64,000 bases of DNA from NCBI RefSeq assembly GCF_006974125.1, contig NZ_CP037858.1, forward strand, positions 2,914,001 through 2,978,000, read 5' to 3'. The DNA is from Stenotrophomonas maltophilia. GTDB taxonomy: Bacteria > Pseudomonadota > Gammaproteobacteria > Xanthomonadales > Xanthomonadaceae. The translations under genes and the position numbers were made by a program. Shown here in pieces: positions 23,863 to 33,114 of the stretch. The notes beneath the pieces were generated by a model. It worked only from the letters and a program-made list of their open reading frames with translations, did no database searches and was not told the origin of the DNA. Numbering within the stretch: position 1 is the first letter of the stretch; each line of letters begins with the position of its first letter.

Positions 23863-25137
23863 ATGGAACCTCTGGATACGCTCAACCTGTGGATGGAGCG
23901 CGCGCGGGATCGCGCACGGGCCATCAGTTTCGGCCGCTTCCTGTGGCATCGCTTCCTCGACGACCGCCTGTTCCAGGCAGCGGCGGCGCTGGCGTACACC
24001 ACGGTGTTCGCGCTGGTGCCGCTGGCCATCGTGGTGTTCGGCGTGCTCTCGGCCTTCCCTGTCTTCGACCGCTGGAGCGACCAGCTCAGCGATTACGTCT
24101 TCTCCAACTTCGTGCCCAATGCCGCGCGCGCGGCGGAGGGCTACCTGCGGCAGTTCTCGGCCAGTGCCGGCCAGCTCACCGCCGCCGGCTTCATTGCGCT
24201 GGTGGTGTCACTGCTGATCACCCTCAACAGTGTTGAAGAGACCTTCAACCAGATCTGGCGGGTTGGGTCGACCCGGCCCAAGCTGACCCGTTTCCTGGTC
24301 TACTGGACCGTACTCACCCTGGGCGCGATGCTCGCCGCCGCTTCGCTGGCGGTGTCGGCGCGGGTGTTCGCGATGCCACTGTTCGGGACCCAGGAAGGTC
24401 GTTGGCTGGCCGAGTTCGCATTGCGGCTGGCGCCGATCCTGATCGAGTTCGTCTGCATCACGCTGATGTTCCGGGTGGTGCCGCACCACACAGTGAAATG
24501 GCGGCACGCGGTGCCCGGCGCGATCCTGGCGGCGGTCATCCTGGAACTGGTGAAATGGGGCATCGGTGCCTACCTGGGCAGTTTCCAGTCCTACCAGAAG
24601 CTGTATGGCACGGTGGCCTTCGTGCCGATCCTGCTGCTGTGGATCTACCTGTGCTGGGTGGCAGTGCTGCTAGGGGCATCGTTGTCTTCGTCGATGGCCG
24701 CCTTCCGCTACCAGCCGGTGGAACTGCGCCTGCCGCAGGGTTACGAGTTCTATGGCCTGCTGCGCCTGCTGGGCCGCTTCCACCATGCACGTGCCAAGGG
24801 CAAGGGCCTGGCCGATGATGAAATCCTGCGGCTGGAGCCGATGCTGACCGATTCGCTGCTGCAGGACCTGGCCTGCAACCTGCAGGAGATCGGCCTGCTG
24901 CGCCGCGATGAACGTGGTGAATGGCTCTTGTCGCGTGACCTGGACCAGGTCAGCCTGGCCGATCTGTACGAATGCACCCAGCTGCGCATCCCGGTGGCCG
25001 AGCAGCATCTGCCGTACCGGGACGACAGCCTGGGTCGCGCCGCATTGGCGGCACTGGACGACCTGCGACTGCCCCTGCGCGAACGCCTCAAGCGCAAGGT
25101 CAGCGATATCTACACCGAATCTGGAGACATGCCATGA
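23863..25137 (+). CDS. YihY/BrkB family inner membrane protein
   Basis: The 424-residue protein has six membrane helices in the first 290 residues: AAAALAYTTVFALVPLAIVVFGVLS at the start, and GTVAFVPILLLWIYLCWVAVLLGASLSSSMA near the end of that part. A cytoplasmic C-terminal domain of about 130 residues follows. This is the UPF0761/YihY layout, once mis-assigned as ribonuclease BN. The physiological role is not settled. The ATG at 23863 is the first good start; the frame is open upstream but without family similarity. It overlaps the tlpA-like gene by ATGA. Confidence 0.9.
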   Translation: MEPLDTLNLWMERARDRARAISFGRFLWHRFLDDRLFQAAAALAYTTVFALVPLAIVVFGVLSAFPVFDRWSDQLSDYVFSNFVPNAARAAEGYLRQFSASAGQLTAAGFIALVVSLLITLNSVEETFNQIWRVGSTRPKLTRFLVYWTVLTLGAMLAAASLAVSARVFAMPLFGTQEGRWLAEFALRLAPILIEFVCITLMFRVVPHHTVKWRHAVPGAILAAVILELVKWGIGAYLGSFQSYQKLYGTVAFVPILLLWIYLCWVAVLLGASLSSSMAAFRYQPVELRLPQGYEFYGLLRLLGRFHHARAKGKGLADDEILRLEPMLTDSLLQDLACNLQEIGLLRRDERGEWLLSRDLDQVSLADLYECTQLRIPVAEQHLPYRDDSLGRAALAALDDLRLPLRERLKRKVSDIYTESGDMP

Positions 25138-25706
25138 CCCGCAAGACCCCGTTGCTGCTGCTCCCGCTGGCCCTCCTGTTGGCCCTGGCGGCCTGCAAGC
25201 CGGCACAGGAGCCGACCCCGGCCAGCAGCCAGCCGCCGGCGCAGGCACCGACACCGAGCACGCCGGCACCGGTCGAGGAGACCCCGGCCGAACGCATCAC
25301 CGCCGAGTTCCCGACGCTGAAGACGAAGGCGGTCGATGGCAGCGACTACGACCTGGCCGCGCACCGCGGCAAGTGGGTGGTGGTGAATTTCTGGGCGACC
25401 TGGTGCGCGCCGTGCCGCAAGGAAATGCCGGAGTTGTCGGCGCTGCATGCGATGCGCAGCAACATCGAAGTGGTCGGCCTGGCCTATGAGGACATCGAAG
25501 CGCCGGAAATGCAGGCGTTCCTGACCAAGCATCCGGTGACCTATCCGATCGTGATCGTCGACCCGTTCGATCCGCCCGCCGATTTCGCCACGCCGCGCGG
25601 CCTGCCGCTGACGCATCTCATCGATCCGCAGGGCAAGCTGGCGCACAGCTTCCTCGGCCCGGTGACTGCCGCCGACATCGAAAAGCAGATCGCGGCTGCC
25701 AAGTAG
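25134..25706 (+). CDS. TlpA-family thiol:disulfide oxidoreductase lipoprotein
   Basis: The 190-residue protein has a lipoprotein signal peptide with lipobox LALAAC (Cys21). A Pro/Ala-rich linker follows to about residue 55, then a thioredoxin fold with the active site WCAPC (Cys91, Cys94) in [20 protein letters not shown]. The cis-proline region is [13 protein letters not shown]. It is anchored to a membrane on the periplasmic side and probably reduces disulfides, for example in cytochrome c maturation or repair. Co-translated with yihY. The TAG stop codon is the head of the repeat that starts the large palindrome. Confidence 0.9.
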   Translation: MTRKTPLLLLPLALLLALAACKPAQEPTPASSQPPAQAPTPSTPAPVEETPAERITAEFPTLKTKAVDGSDYDLAAHRGKWVVVNFWATWCAPCRKEMPELSALHAMRSNIEVVGLAYEDIEAPEMQAFLTKHPVTYPIVIVDPFDPPADFATPRGLPLTHLIDPQGKLAHSFLGPVTAADIEKQIAAAK

Positions 25707-25766
25707 TGGGTTGGTCGGCAGGGCCTGCGGCCCTGCACCCGCGGTAGTGCCGGCCGCTGGCCGGCA
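25703..25766 (+). repeat. Two GTAG-headed repeats after the tlpA-like gene
   Basis: The first begins at the stop codon (GTAG 25703-25706) and contains the GCAGGGCC-TGC-GGCCCTGC hairpin. The second is a standard SMAG of the TGCCGGCC type (25744-25766). They form the left outer part of the 600-bp palindrome. Confidence 0.8.
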
Positions 25767-25797
25767 GCAACAGCAACAGCGTGCATTCCGTGGGTGG

Positions 25798-25976
25798 GTG
25801 GGGCGGTGTCGGAGTGCGGGGACGCCGCAAGTACGTCCCTGTAGGCTTGGCAGCCGCTTGCTCGTGTGCGCTTTCCTGCGCACACGGCAAGACCGGGGTT
25901 GGGCGTCCTGCCCAACCCGCCCGAGGCATGCCTCGGGCCCATGCGGCTGACACCCCGCACTCCGACACCGCCCCAC
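25798..25976 (+). repeat. Modular structured repeat, copy A
   Basis: Perfect 24-base terminal arms (25798-25821 and 25953-25976) enclose a core GGGACGCCGCAAGTACGTCC (25819-25838). Three hairpins follow: GTGTGCG...CGCACAC (about 25864-25885), GGTTGGGC...GCCCAACC (about 25897-25917) and the palindrome CCGAGGCATGCCTCGG (about 25921-25936). The core recurs inverted in copy B. Confidence 0.8.
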
Positions 25977-26127
25977 CTCTGACAGATTTCTGCGATCTGG
26001 TAGATCCACGCCATGCGTGGATGAATCTCCATCGAGTTCGAGTACTTCGACAATCGAACAAAGAGCATCCACGCATGGCGTGGATCTACAGAATGCAATG
26101 CCGACAGATCGCGGAGATCTGTCGAAG

Positions 26128-26227
26128 GCGGGGTGGGTCCGGTTGCGGGGGCGTGAGCCGCATGGATGCGGCGACCGAGCTTACATGGACGTACTTGCAG
26201 CGTCCCCCGAAACCGGACCCACCCCGC
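26128..26227 (-). repeat. Modular structured repeat, copy B (inverted, shorter)
   Basis: Perfect 17-base terminal arms (26128-26144 and 26211-26227) enclose, on the minus strand, the same core as copy A with two base changes (GGGACGCTGCAAGTACGTCC). The terminal arm sequence differs from copy A while the architecture is kept, which suggests that arm pairing is maintained by compensatory change. Confidence 0.78.
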
Positions 26228-26315
26228 CATCCCTCAGGAAGCCCGCCGTTGCTGTTGCTGTTGCCGTTGCTCTGGCTTCGGCAGGTGCAGGGCCGCAGGC
26301 CCTGCCGAACAAACC

Positions 26316-27098
26316 CTATTCCTCGACCGGGAAGTCCTCGATCGGCTTCAGCACATCGTAGTGCTCGCGGTGCAGCTTGCCCTTCAGCTTCGGCAGCTCC
26401 GGCAACGGCGCATCCACGCGCGTATCCGGCAGCCGGTCCAGCAGGTTGCGCACCAGCGTCAGCCGGCCCAGGCGCTGGTCGTTGAAATCCACCAGCGTCC
26501 ACGGCGCCGCTTCGCGGTGGGTGGCGCGCAGCATCGCCTCGCGTGCCTCGGTGTAGGCGCTGTACTTGCTGCGTGATTTCAGGTCCACCGGAGAGAGCTT
26601 CCAGCCCTTCAGCGGGTCGATATGACGCTCGGCGAAGCGCTTTTCCTGCTGCTCCTGGTCAACGCACAGCCAGTACTTGAACAGCAGGATGCCGTCGTCC
26701 ACCAGCAGCTGCTCGAACACCGGCGCCTGGCGCAGGAACTGCTGGTACTCGGTCTCGCTGCAGTAGCCCATCACCCGCTCCACGCCGGCACGGTTGTACC
26801 AGCTGCGGTCCATCAGCACGATCTCGCCGGCGGCCGGAAGGTGCGACGCGTAGCGCTGGAAGTACCACTGCGTGGCTTCTCGGTCGGTGGGCTTGGGCAG
26901 TGCCACCACCCGGCACTGACGAGGGTTGAGGTGCTGGCTGATGGCCTGGATCGCGCCGCCCTTGCCCGCCGTGTCACGCCCTTCGAACAGCACCAGCAGG
27001 CGTTGCCCGCTGTGCTGCACCCAGCGCGCCATCGCGGTCAGTTCCAGCTGCAGTGGCAGCAGCAGTTCGTCGTAGTCCTTGCGCTTGAGCTTGGCCAT
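26316..27098 (-). CDS. ppk2: Polyphosphate kinase 2
   Basis: The 260-residue cytoplasmic enzyme uses polyphosphate to phosphorylate nucleoside mono- or diphosphates, or the reverse. Landmarks are the Walker A loop EGRDTAGKGGAI, the PTDREATQWYFQRY lid region, Walker B IVLMDRSWYNRAGVE, and EKRFAERHIDPLKGWKLSP. The length fits the short single-domain PPK2 type. The ATG at 27098 was chosen because MAKLKRKDYDELL is a typical start; the frame is open upstream but without a better site. Its 3' end abuts the large palindrome. Confidence 0.93.
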   Translation of the reverse strand: MAKLKRKDYDELLLPLQLELTAMARWVQHSGQRLLVLFEGRDTAGKGGAIQAISQHLNPRQCRVVALPKPTDREATQWYFQRYASHLPAAGEIVLMDRSWYNRAGVERVMGYCSETEYQQFLRQAPVFEQLLVDDGILLFKYWLCVDQEQQEKRFAERHIDPLKGWKLSPVDLKSRSKYSAYTEAREAMLRATHREAAPWTLVDFNDQRLGRLTLVRNLLDRLPDTRVDAPLPELPKLKGKLHREHYDVLKPIEDFPVEE

Positions 27099-27204
27099 CG
27101 TCACACCACGCGGGAAGGAAGCCCGAGCGTAGCGCACCGTCGCGTCACCGCGTGTAGAGGCAGGGCGACCGCCGCTGGGATGAGATCGACTGGGTATCGA
27201 CTGG

Positions 27205-27279
27205 GTAGAGTTGACTATCGCGCGCAGCGCGGGGTTTTCGGCTTCCAGCCGAGAGCAGTCGACTGACAGTCGACTCTAC
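27205..27279. repeat. SMAG-type inverted pair (GTAGAGTNGACT)
   Basis: GTAGAGTTGACT (27205-27216) faces its near-perfect complement (27268-27279) across about 50 bases that contain a CGCGCGCAGCGCG hairpin. It lies between ppk2 and the OGT gene. Confidence 0.75.
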
Positions 27280-27303
27280 CCAGCAGGCATTTTCCAGTAG
27301 ACA

Positions 27304-29016
27304 TTACCCAGTCTGTTCCGCTGTTCCCAGCCAGCCGTGCTCGCGCGCCAGCTGCTGCACCAACGCCGACAGATCATGGGCAAACCCGCCCATGTCGAAC
27401 AGCCCGCTGCGCTCGCGTGCCTGCGCCAGTTCAGCACGCAACGCGGCCAGCGCAGCCGGGTCGTTGCCCAGTGCACTGGCGGTGGCGATGAACGCGGCAT
27501 CGTCGGCGACGTTCAGCCGGGCCAGGCCAAGGTGATGGTTGAGGCTGCCGGCCACGCGCGCGGCGAAAGTGTCGCCCGGGCAGGTCAGCACCGGGCAGCC
27601 GGCCCACAGCGCATCGGAGGCGGTGGTGTGGGCGTTGTACGGATGCGTGTCCAGGAACAGGTCGGCCAGCTGATAACGGGCCAGGTACTGCGGATGCGGC
27701 AGCTTGTCCATGAACACCAGGCGCGCCGGGTCCAGGCCCGCGGCCTCTGCGGCGGCACGCAGGCGCGCGTCGGCCTGGCCGGGCCCGGACAGCAGCCACA
27801 GCACGCTGCAGGGCACCGCCTGCAGCACTGCAAAGGCACGGCCCATGCTGCGCGGGTTGAGCTTGTAGCTGTTGTTGAAACAGCAGAACACCACGCCCTG
27901 CACGGGCAGACCGCAGTCGGCACGCGTCGGCGCAGGCTCCAGCACGCGCGTGTTGTCCGACGGCTGGAAGGCTCGCGGCAGGCGCAGCGCGCGTTCGTTG
28001 TAGTGCGGCTCCAGTGCGGGCGGCAGCGCGAAGGCATCGCCGATCACCGCATCCATCCACGGCCCCCCCGACGTGCCCGGATAGGCCAGCCAGTTCAGCT
28101 GCAGCGGGGCAGGGCGCATCGCCAGCACTTCCGGCGCGCCACCACCGCCCCAGCCACGCAGGTCGAACAGCAGGTCGATGCCCTGTGCGCGGATGCGTGC
28201 GGCGGCATCGGCATGACGCAGGCCGGCCACATCATGCAGCTGCGTCGCTGTCTGCAGGCGCTGGCGGATGCGGCTGCCATCGTCGCGGTTCAGTGCGAAC
28301 AGATGCAGTTGCAGTGCGGGGTCGTGACGCAGCTGCTCGAACAGCGCCACGGTCAGCAATCCGGTCGGATGTGCGCCGAACCCATTGGAGAGGAAACCGA
28401 CGCGCAGCGGGCCGTGCGGGCGCACCGTTGCCGGCGGCAATGGCCGCACCGAGGCAGCCACAGCCACCGCACGGGTGCGTGCGCAGGCCAACTGCTCGGC
28501 AGCGCTGGCGTCCTCGCTGAGGAAGGCAAACGGCTCGACCACGCCCTGGCCGCTGGCCACGGCGGCGCGCACCTGTGCGGCCAGCGAGTCCACGTCCTGC
28601 CAATCGCACAGGCGACGCTGCCAGGCCAGGCGCTGGGCGGCGATGTAAGGTTCGGCCGGCATCAGCCCATGTGCGCGTCGATAGGCCGCCGACGCACCTT
28701 CGGCATCATCGGCATCTTCCAGTGCGTGGCCCAGCCACAGCGCAATGCCGGGATGTTGCGGTGCCAGTGCCGAGGCCTGGCCGAGCAGCTTGGCTGCATC
28801 GCCATGTGCACCGGCCATCCACGCCACGCGGCCGAGCCGCGCCAGTGCTTCGGGGTGGTTCGGGCGCAGCTGCAGGGCACGTCGCGCGGCCTGTTCGCCG
28901 GCAGCGATGTCGCCGGCTTCCAGTTCCACGTCGGCCAGCATCACCCAGGCGACGAAGTCGTCGGGCTGGCGGGCAATCGCTTGCTGCAGTTGCTGTCGCT
29001 GCTGCCAGGCCGACAT
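27304..29016 (-). CDS. O-GlcNAc transferase-like protein (SPINDLY/OGT, GT41) with TPRs
   Basis: The 570-residue protein has about three tetratricopeptide repeats in the first 130 residues (FVAWVMLADVELEAGDIAAGEQAARRALQL opens them). A GT41 glycosyltransferase domain follows: LRVGFLSNGFGAHPTG with the conserved His, IDLLFDLRGWGGGGAPEVLAMRPAPLQLNWLAYPGTSG, and VFCCFNNSYKLNPRSMGRAF. Near the end DLFLDTHPYNAHTTASDALWAGCPVLT is the nucleotide-sugar site. Size and order match XcOGT of Xanthomonas campestris, the bacterial structural model for human OGT. The natural acceptor is unknown. The gene starts 5 bp after prfA and is probably in the hemA-prfA operon. Confidence 0.92.
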   Translation of the reverse strand: MSAWQQRQQLQQAIARQPDDFVAWVMLADVELEAGDIAAGEQAARRALQLRPNHPEALARLGRVAWMAGAHGDAAKLLGQASALAPQHPGIALWLGHALEDADDAEGASAAYRRAHGLMPAEPYIAAQRLAWQRRLCDWQDVDSLAAQVRAAVASGQGVVEPFAFLSEDASAAEQLACARTRAVAVAASVRPLPPATVRPHGPLRVGFLSNGFGAHPTGLLTVALFEQLRHDPALQLHLFALNRDDGSRIRQRLQTATQLHDVAGLRHADAAARIRAQGIDLLFDLRGWGGGGAPEVLAMRPAPLQLNWLAYPGTSGGPWMDAVIGDAFALPPALEPHYNERALRLPRAFQPSDNTRVLEPAPTRADCGLPVQGVVFCCFNNSYKLNPRSMGRAFAVLQAVPCSVLWLLSGPGQADARLRAAAEAAGLDPARLVFMDKLPHPQYLARYQLADLFLDTHPYNAHTTASDALWAGCPVLTCPGDTFAARVAGSLNHHLGLARLNVADDAAFIATASALGNDPAALAALRAELAQARERSGLFDMGGFAHDLSALVQQLAREHGWLGTAEQTG

Positions 29017-29021
29017 CGTGC

Positions 29022-30104
29022 TCAGCCTGCCGACAGCTGGGCCAGGGCGTCGACCTGGTGTTCGTGGCTGAGCCGCTGCAGCAGCGGGTCGAGGTCACCG
29101 GCCAGGATGTTGGGCAGGTCGTACAGGGTCAGTCCTTCCACACGGTGATCGGTGATGCGCCCCTGCGGGAAGTTGTAGGTTCGGATGCGCTGGCTGCGGT
29201 CACCACTGCCCACCTGCAGGCGCCGCGATTCGGCCTGCGCGGCATCCTGGCGCTGGCGCTCGGCGTCCAGCAGCTGCGCCTTCAGGCGCTTCATCGCCTT
29301 GTCGCGGTTGGCGTGCTGGCTGCGCTCGGTCTGGCATTCCACCACCACGCCGGTTGGCACATGGGTGATGCGGATGGCCGATTCGGTCTTGTTGACGTGC
29401 TGGCCGCCGGCGCCGGAGGAGCGGAACGTATCCACCTTCAGGTCGGCCGGGTTGATGACGATGTCATCGACTTCGTCGGCTTCGGGAATGATCGCCACGG
29501 TAGCCGCCGAGGTATGGATGCGGCCCTGCGATTCGGTGGCCGGCACGCGCTGCACGCGGTGCGTGCCCGATTCGAACTTCAGGCGCGAGAACGCGCCACG
29601 CCCGACCACGCGTGCCACTACTTCCTTGTAGCCGCCATGCTCACCGGGGTTGTCCGATTCGATCTCGACCTTCCAGCCCTGGCGTTCGGCATAGCGGGCG
29701 TACATGCGGAACAGATCGCCGGCGAAGATCGCTGCTTCGTCGCCGCCGGTACCGGCGCGCACTTCCAGGAACAGGTTGCCCTCATCGCGCGGGTCGCGCG
29801 GTACCAGCAGCAGGGCAAGCTCCTGTTCCAGTTCCTGCAGGCGGGCCTGGGCCGCGGCGATTTCCTCGTCGGCCAGTTCGCGCAGGTCGGGGTCGGCGCG
29901 CATGCCTTCGGCCGCGGCCAGGTCGGCCTTGGCGCGGGTTTCGTCGGCCAGTGCGGTGGCGACCGGCTCAAGTTGGGCGAATTCGCGCGAAAGATCGCGG
30001 AAACGGGTGTTGTCGGCGACCACATCGGGTTCGGCGAGCAGGCGTTCCAGTTCTTCGCGGCGCTCGGCCAGCGCTTCCAGCTTACGGCGCAGGGTCGGCG
30101 TCAT
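29022..30104 (-). CDS. prfA: Peptide chain release factor 1
   Basis: RF1 (360 residues) recognises UAA and UAG and triggers peptide release. The anticodon-like PAT tripeptide lies in [14 protein letters not shown]. The catalytic GGQ is at residues 233-235 ([13 protein letters not shown]); Gln235 is the residue methylated by PrmC, encoded at 355-1212. The start overlaps the end of hemA by 23 bp, so translation is coupled. The gene order hemA-prfA is conserved in gammaproteobacteria. Confidence 0.97.
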   Translation of the reverse strand: MTPTLRRKLEALAERREELERLLAEPDVVADNTRFRDLSREFAQLEPVATALADETRAKADLAAAEGMRADPDLRELADEEIAAAQARLQELEQELALLLVPRDPRDEGNLFLEVRAGTGGDEAAIFAGDLFRMYARYAERQGWKVEIESDNPGEHGGYKEVVARVVGRGAFSRLKFESGTHRVQRVPATESQGRIHTSAATVAIIPEADEVDDIVINPADLKVDTFRSSGAGGQHVNKTESAIRITHVPTGVVVECQTERSQHANRDKAMKRLKAQLLDAERQRQDAAQAESRRLQVGSGDRSQRIRTYNFPQGRITDHRVEGLTLYDLPNILAGDLDPLLQRLSHEHQVDALAQLSAG

Positions 30105-31365
30105 CGGGTCTCACGGGTGGGTGGCGGTAACCCGGCGTGGCCGGGAACAGGCGCTCGGCGGCGCGGGTCAGGTCGGCATCGCCACTGAGCGCGGCTGCGC
30201 GCAGGGCGGCGGTCGGCGGGTGCAGCAGGCGGTTGGTCAGGCCATGGGCCAGCAGTTCCAGTACTTCATCGGCCGGTTTGCCGTTGGCCAGCTGCTGGCG
30301 CGCGCGTTCCAGCAGTTCGGCGCGGGTGGCCTCGCCGAAGGCGCGCAGCTGCCGCAGCGGGGCCTGGTGGGCGCTGGCCTGCAGGGTTTCGACGAAACGC
30401 GAGACCTGCAGGTCGATGATCGCCTCGGCCTCGGCGGCCGCCTCGCGGCGTCCACGGCGGTTGTCTTCCACCGCGCGCTCCAGGTCGTCGACGGTGTAGA
30501 GGAAGGCGTCGTTGAGCGTGCCGACCTCTGCCTCGATGTCACGCGGCACGGCCAGGTCGAACAGCAGCATCGGTTTGTGCCGGCGCGCGCGCAGGGCATT
30601 GGCCACCATCTCGCGGTGGATCACCGGTTCGCGTGCGGCGGTGGCCGAGAACACCACGTCGGCCTCGCCCAGGTGGCGGTCCAGTTCGGTCAACGGCAGG
30701 GCCACGCCGCCGTGGCGGCTGGCCAGCTCCTGCGCGTGGGCGAGGGTGCGGTTGGCGATCAGCAATCGCCGCACCTTGCCTTCACTCAGGTGGCGTGCAG
30801 CCAGCTCGATGGTCTCGCCCGCGCCCACCAGCAGCACGGTGGAATCGTCCAGGCGCGCGAAGGCGTTCTGCGCCAGGCGAACTGCGGCCGAGGCGACCGA
30901 CACCGGATTGGCGCCGACCTGGGTGTCGGTGCGCGCACGCTTGGCGACCGAGAAGGTCTGCTGGAACAGGCGGTCCAGCCGCTGGCCGAGCAGGCCGTGG
31001 TCACGCGCGGTCGACCAGGCATCCTTCACCTGGCCGAGGATCTGCGGTTCACCCAGCACCATCGAGTCCAGGCCGGTGGCGACCCGGAACAGGTGGCGCA
31101 CGGCCTCGGCATCGGCGTGCTGATACAGGTAGCCCTGCAGGTCGCCGGCCTGGGTGTGCAGCCACTGGTCCAGCGCCTGTGCCGAATCGGCCACGGCATA
31201 CAGCTCGGTGCGGTTGCAGGTGGACAGCAGCACCGCCTCGGCGATCTGCGGAGTATCGCGCAGCGAACCGAGCGCGCGCGGCAACGCCTCACCGGCGAAG
31301 GCCGCGCGCTCGCGCAGCTCCACCGGTGCGGTCTGGTGATTCAGTCCGAGCACCCACAGGGTCAT
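30082..31365 (-). CDS. hemA: Glutamyl-tRNA reductase
   Basis: This 427-residue enzyme reduces Glu-tRNA(Glu) with NADPH to glutamate-1-semialdehyde, the committed step of C5 haem synthesis. Cys50 in STCNRTE is the catalytic nucleophile. The NADPH domain shows [17 protein letters not shown], and the C-terminal dimerisation helix follows. It starts [14 protein letters not shown], the family N-terminus. Divergent from the TPR protein gene with a 54-bp gap. First gene of hemA-prfA-OGT. Confidence 0.97.
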   Translation of the reverse strand: MTLWVLGLNHQTAPVELRERAAFAGEALPRALGSLRDTPQIAEAVLLSTCNRTELYAVADSAQALDQWLHTQAGDLQGYLYQHADAEAVRHLFRVATGLDSMVLGEPQILGQVKDAWSTARDHGLLGQRLDRLFQQTFSVAKRARTDTQVGANPVSVASAAVRLAQNAFARLDDSTVLLVGAGETIELAARHLSEGKVRRLLIANRTLAHAQELASRHGGVALPLTELDRHLGEADVVFSATAAREPVIHREMVANALRARRHKPMLLFDLAVPRDIEAEVGTLNDAFLYTVDDLERAVEDNRRGRREAAAEAEAIIDLQVSRFVETLQASAHQAPLRQLRAFGEATRAELLERARQQLANGKPADEVLELLAHGLTNRLLHPPTAALRAAALSGDADLTRAAERLFPATPGYRHPPVRPDDADPAP

Positions 31366-31419
31366 TGTTCAGTTGCTTGCGATAAGCTGCTGGCCATTGG
31401 ACGACATTTTAAGGCCCCG

Positions 31420-33114
31420 ATGCCGACGATGCCCGCATTGATTCGCATCCCCAGTGTTCTGCTGCTGTCCCTGGCCTGCAGCCAGGCCCTGGCGGCGGTG
31501 CCGGCCAAGGCCCCCGTACGGGCCCCGGCCACTGAGGAACTGGCGCTGGAACCGGTGATGGCCGGTGAGTTCGCCCTGCAGGCCGGCAAGCTGGCCGAGG
31601 CGGCGCGCTGGTACCTGCAGGCCGCCCAGCAGACCGACGGCGACGCCGGCCTGGCCGAGCGCGCGACCCGCATTTCCATGCTCGCCAACGATGATGCCAG
31701 CGCCGCCAAGGGCCTGGCCCTGTGGCAGCAGCGGGCCCCGCGCTCGTTGACCCTGCGCAGTGCGGCCGGTGCGTTGGCCATGCGCCAGGGCGATGTGAAG
31801 GCTGCCCGCACCGAACTGCAGGGCCTGCTGGCCGACCCCGACGAGCGCGGCTGGAAGTTCGCCCTGGCGGCCCTGATCGGCGGTGGCCGCGATCCGGCGG
31901 TGCCCGCGCAGGTGCTGGGCGAGCTGGTCGAGGCCAACGCCATTCCGCCGAAGATCGAGGCCTGGCAGGAGTTCGGTCGCCTTGCCCTGCGCATGGACAA
32001 GCCCGACCTGGCGCGGCGCATGATCGATGAAGTGGTCAAGCGTTTCCCGGAAGAACCGCGCGTGGCGCTGCTGCGTGCCAGCCAGCTGCAGCAGGCCGGG
32101 GAGACCGGCAAGGCGCTGTCGCTGCTGCACGATGTGGAGCCGAAGACCCGCCAGGACCCGGAACTGCGCAATGCGGTGGCCATTGCCTATGACAGCCTCG
32201 GCCAGCCGTCCGCCGCCGAACGCGTGCTGGCGTTCGGCCCGCAGGACGTGCAGACCTGGGGCATGCGTGCCTCGCTGCTGGCCAAGCAGGGTGACAAGGC
32301 CGCGCTGTCCAACCTCTACAACGAGCTGTCGCGGCAGGCGGCCAAGCCGGACCCGGCGCAGCGCCTGCTGCTGGGCAAGATCGCCGAGTACCTGAAGCGT
32401 TACGCCGAGGCCGTGCAGTGGTACCACAGCGTGCCCGGTGGCGATGAGTTGAGTGAGGCGCGCCTGCGCGCGGCCAACGCCCAGGCCCTGGCCGGGCGCC
32501 TGCCGCAGGCATTGGATGAAGTGCACGCGATCCAGTCCGATGCGGTGGTTGACGACGACGTGCGCCGCGACGCCTACCTGCTGGAAGCCGAACTGCGCCA
32601 GCGCGCCGACGACAGTGCCGGGGAGCTGGATGCGCTGGCCCGCGGCCTGGCCGCTTACCCGGATGACAACGGCCTGCTGTACGCCCGTGCGCTCACCTGG
32701 GAACGCCGCGACGACATTCCGCGCGCCGAGGCCGATCTGCGCAAGATCCTGGTGACCGACCCGGAGAACGTGCCGGCTTTGAACGCGCTGGGTTACACCC
32801 TGGCCGATCGCACCGGTCGCCTGCAGGAAGCGCTGGAGCTGATCGACCGCGCCCGCGTGGCCGAACCGGACAACGCCGCCATCGTCGACAGCTATGGCTG
32901 GGTGCTGTATCGCCTGGGTCGCAAGGAAGAGGCGCTGGTGCAGCTGCGCCGGGCATGGACCCTGGCCAAGGACCCGGAGATCGCTTCCCACGTAGGCGAA
33001 GTGCTGTGGGTGCTGGGCAAGCATGACGAGGCCCGCCATTTCTTCGAGGAAGCGGCCAAGCTCGATCCTGAAAACCGCGCGCTGCTGCGCGCCCGCGAGA
33101 AATTCAATCCATGA
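31420..33114 (+). CDS. Exported tetratricopeptide repeat protein
   Basis: The 564-residue protein has a signal peptide (about residues 1-27, SVLLLSLACSQALAA) and an extended TPR solenoid. Typical units are AGKLAEAARWYLQAAQQTDGD at the start and DSYGWVLYRLGRKEEALVQL then KHDEARHFFEEAAKLDPENR at the end. Beta- and gammaproteobacterial genomes often place such a protein before lolB and ispE; it is presumed to act in the periplasm or outer membrane, but no function is proven. Start at 31420 or at the second Met (31429). Overlaps lolB by 4 bp. Confidence 0.88.
   Translation: MPTMPALIRIPSVLLLSLACSQALAAVPAKAPVRAPATEELALEPVMAGEFALQAGKLAEAARWYLQAAQQTDGDAGLAERATRISMLANDDASAAKGLALWQQRAPRSLTLRSAAGALAMRQGDVKAARTELQGLLADPDERGWKFALAALIGGGRDPAVPAQVLGELVEANAIPPKIEAWQEFGRLALRMDKPDLARRMIDEVVKRFPEEPRVALLRASQLQQAGETGKALSLLHDVEPKTRQDPELRNAVAIAYDSLGQPSAAERVLAFGPQDVQTWGMRASLLAKQGDKAALSNLYNELSRQAAKPDPAQRLLLGKIAEYLKRYAEAVQWYHSVPGGDELSEARLRAANAQALAGRLPQALDEVHAIQSDAVVDDDVRRDAYLLEAELRQRADDSAGELDALARGLAAYPDDNGLLYARALTWERRDDIPRAEADLRKILVTDPENVPALNALGYTLADRTGRLQEALELIDRARVAEPDNAAIVDSYGWVLYRLGRKEEALVQLRRAWTLAKDPEIASHVGEVLWVLGKHDEARHFFEEAAKLDPENRALLRAREKFNP

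Larger units (their letters stand above)
25715..26308. repeat. Nested 594-bp imperfect palindrome between convergent genes
   Basis: Several pairs of inverted arms are arranged symmetrically. The outermost are 25 identical bases (25715-25739 versus 26284-26308). Inside lie a CAGCAA microsatellite (about 25763-25779) and its complement (about 26248-26270), a modular element and its inverted copy (25798-25976 versus 26128-26227), a GACAGAT...ATCTG hairpin pair (25981-25999 versus 26105-26123, two mismatches) and a pair of facing SMAGs (26000-26022 versus 26067-26089). The right modular copy is about 79 bp shorter, which accounts for the offset of the inner arms. No protein gene is credible in this gap of 609 bp. 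Confidence 0.85.

Noticed and set aside
25781..26485. Open frames of 100-230 codons inside the large palindrome
   Set aside because: They are translated repeats with no ribosome binding site and no protein-like composition.
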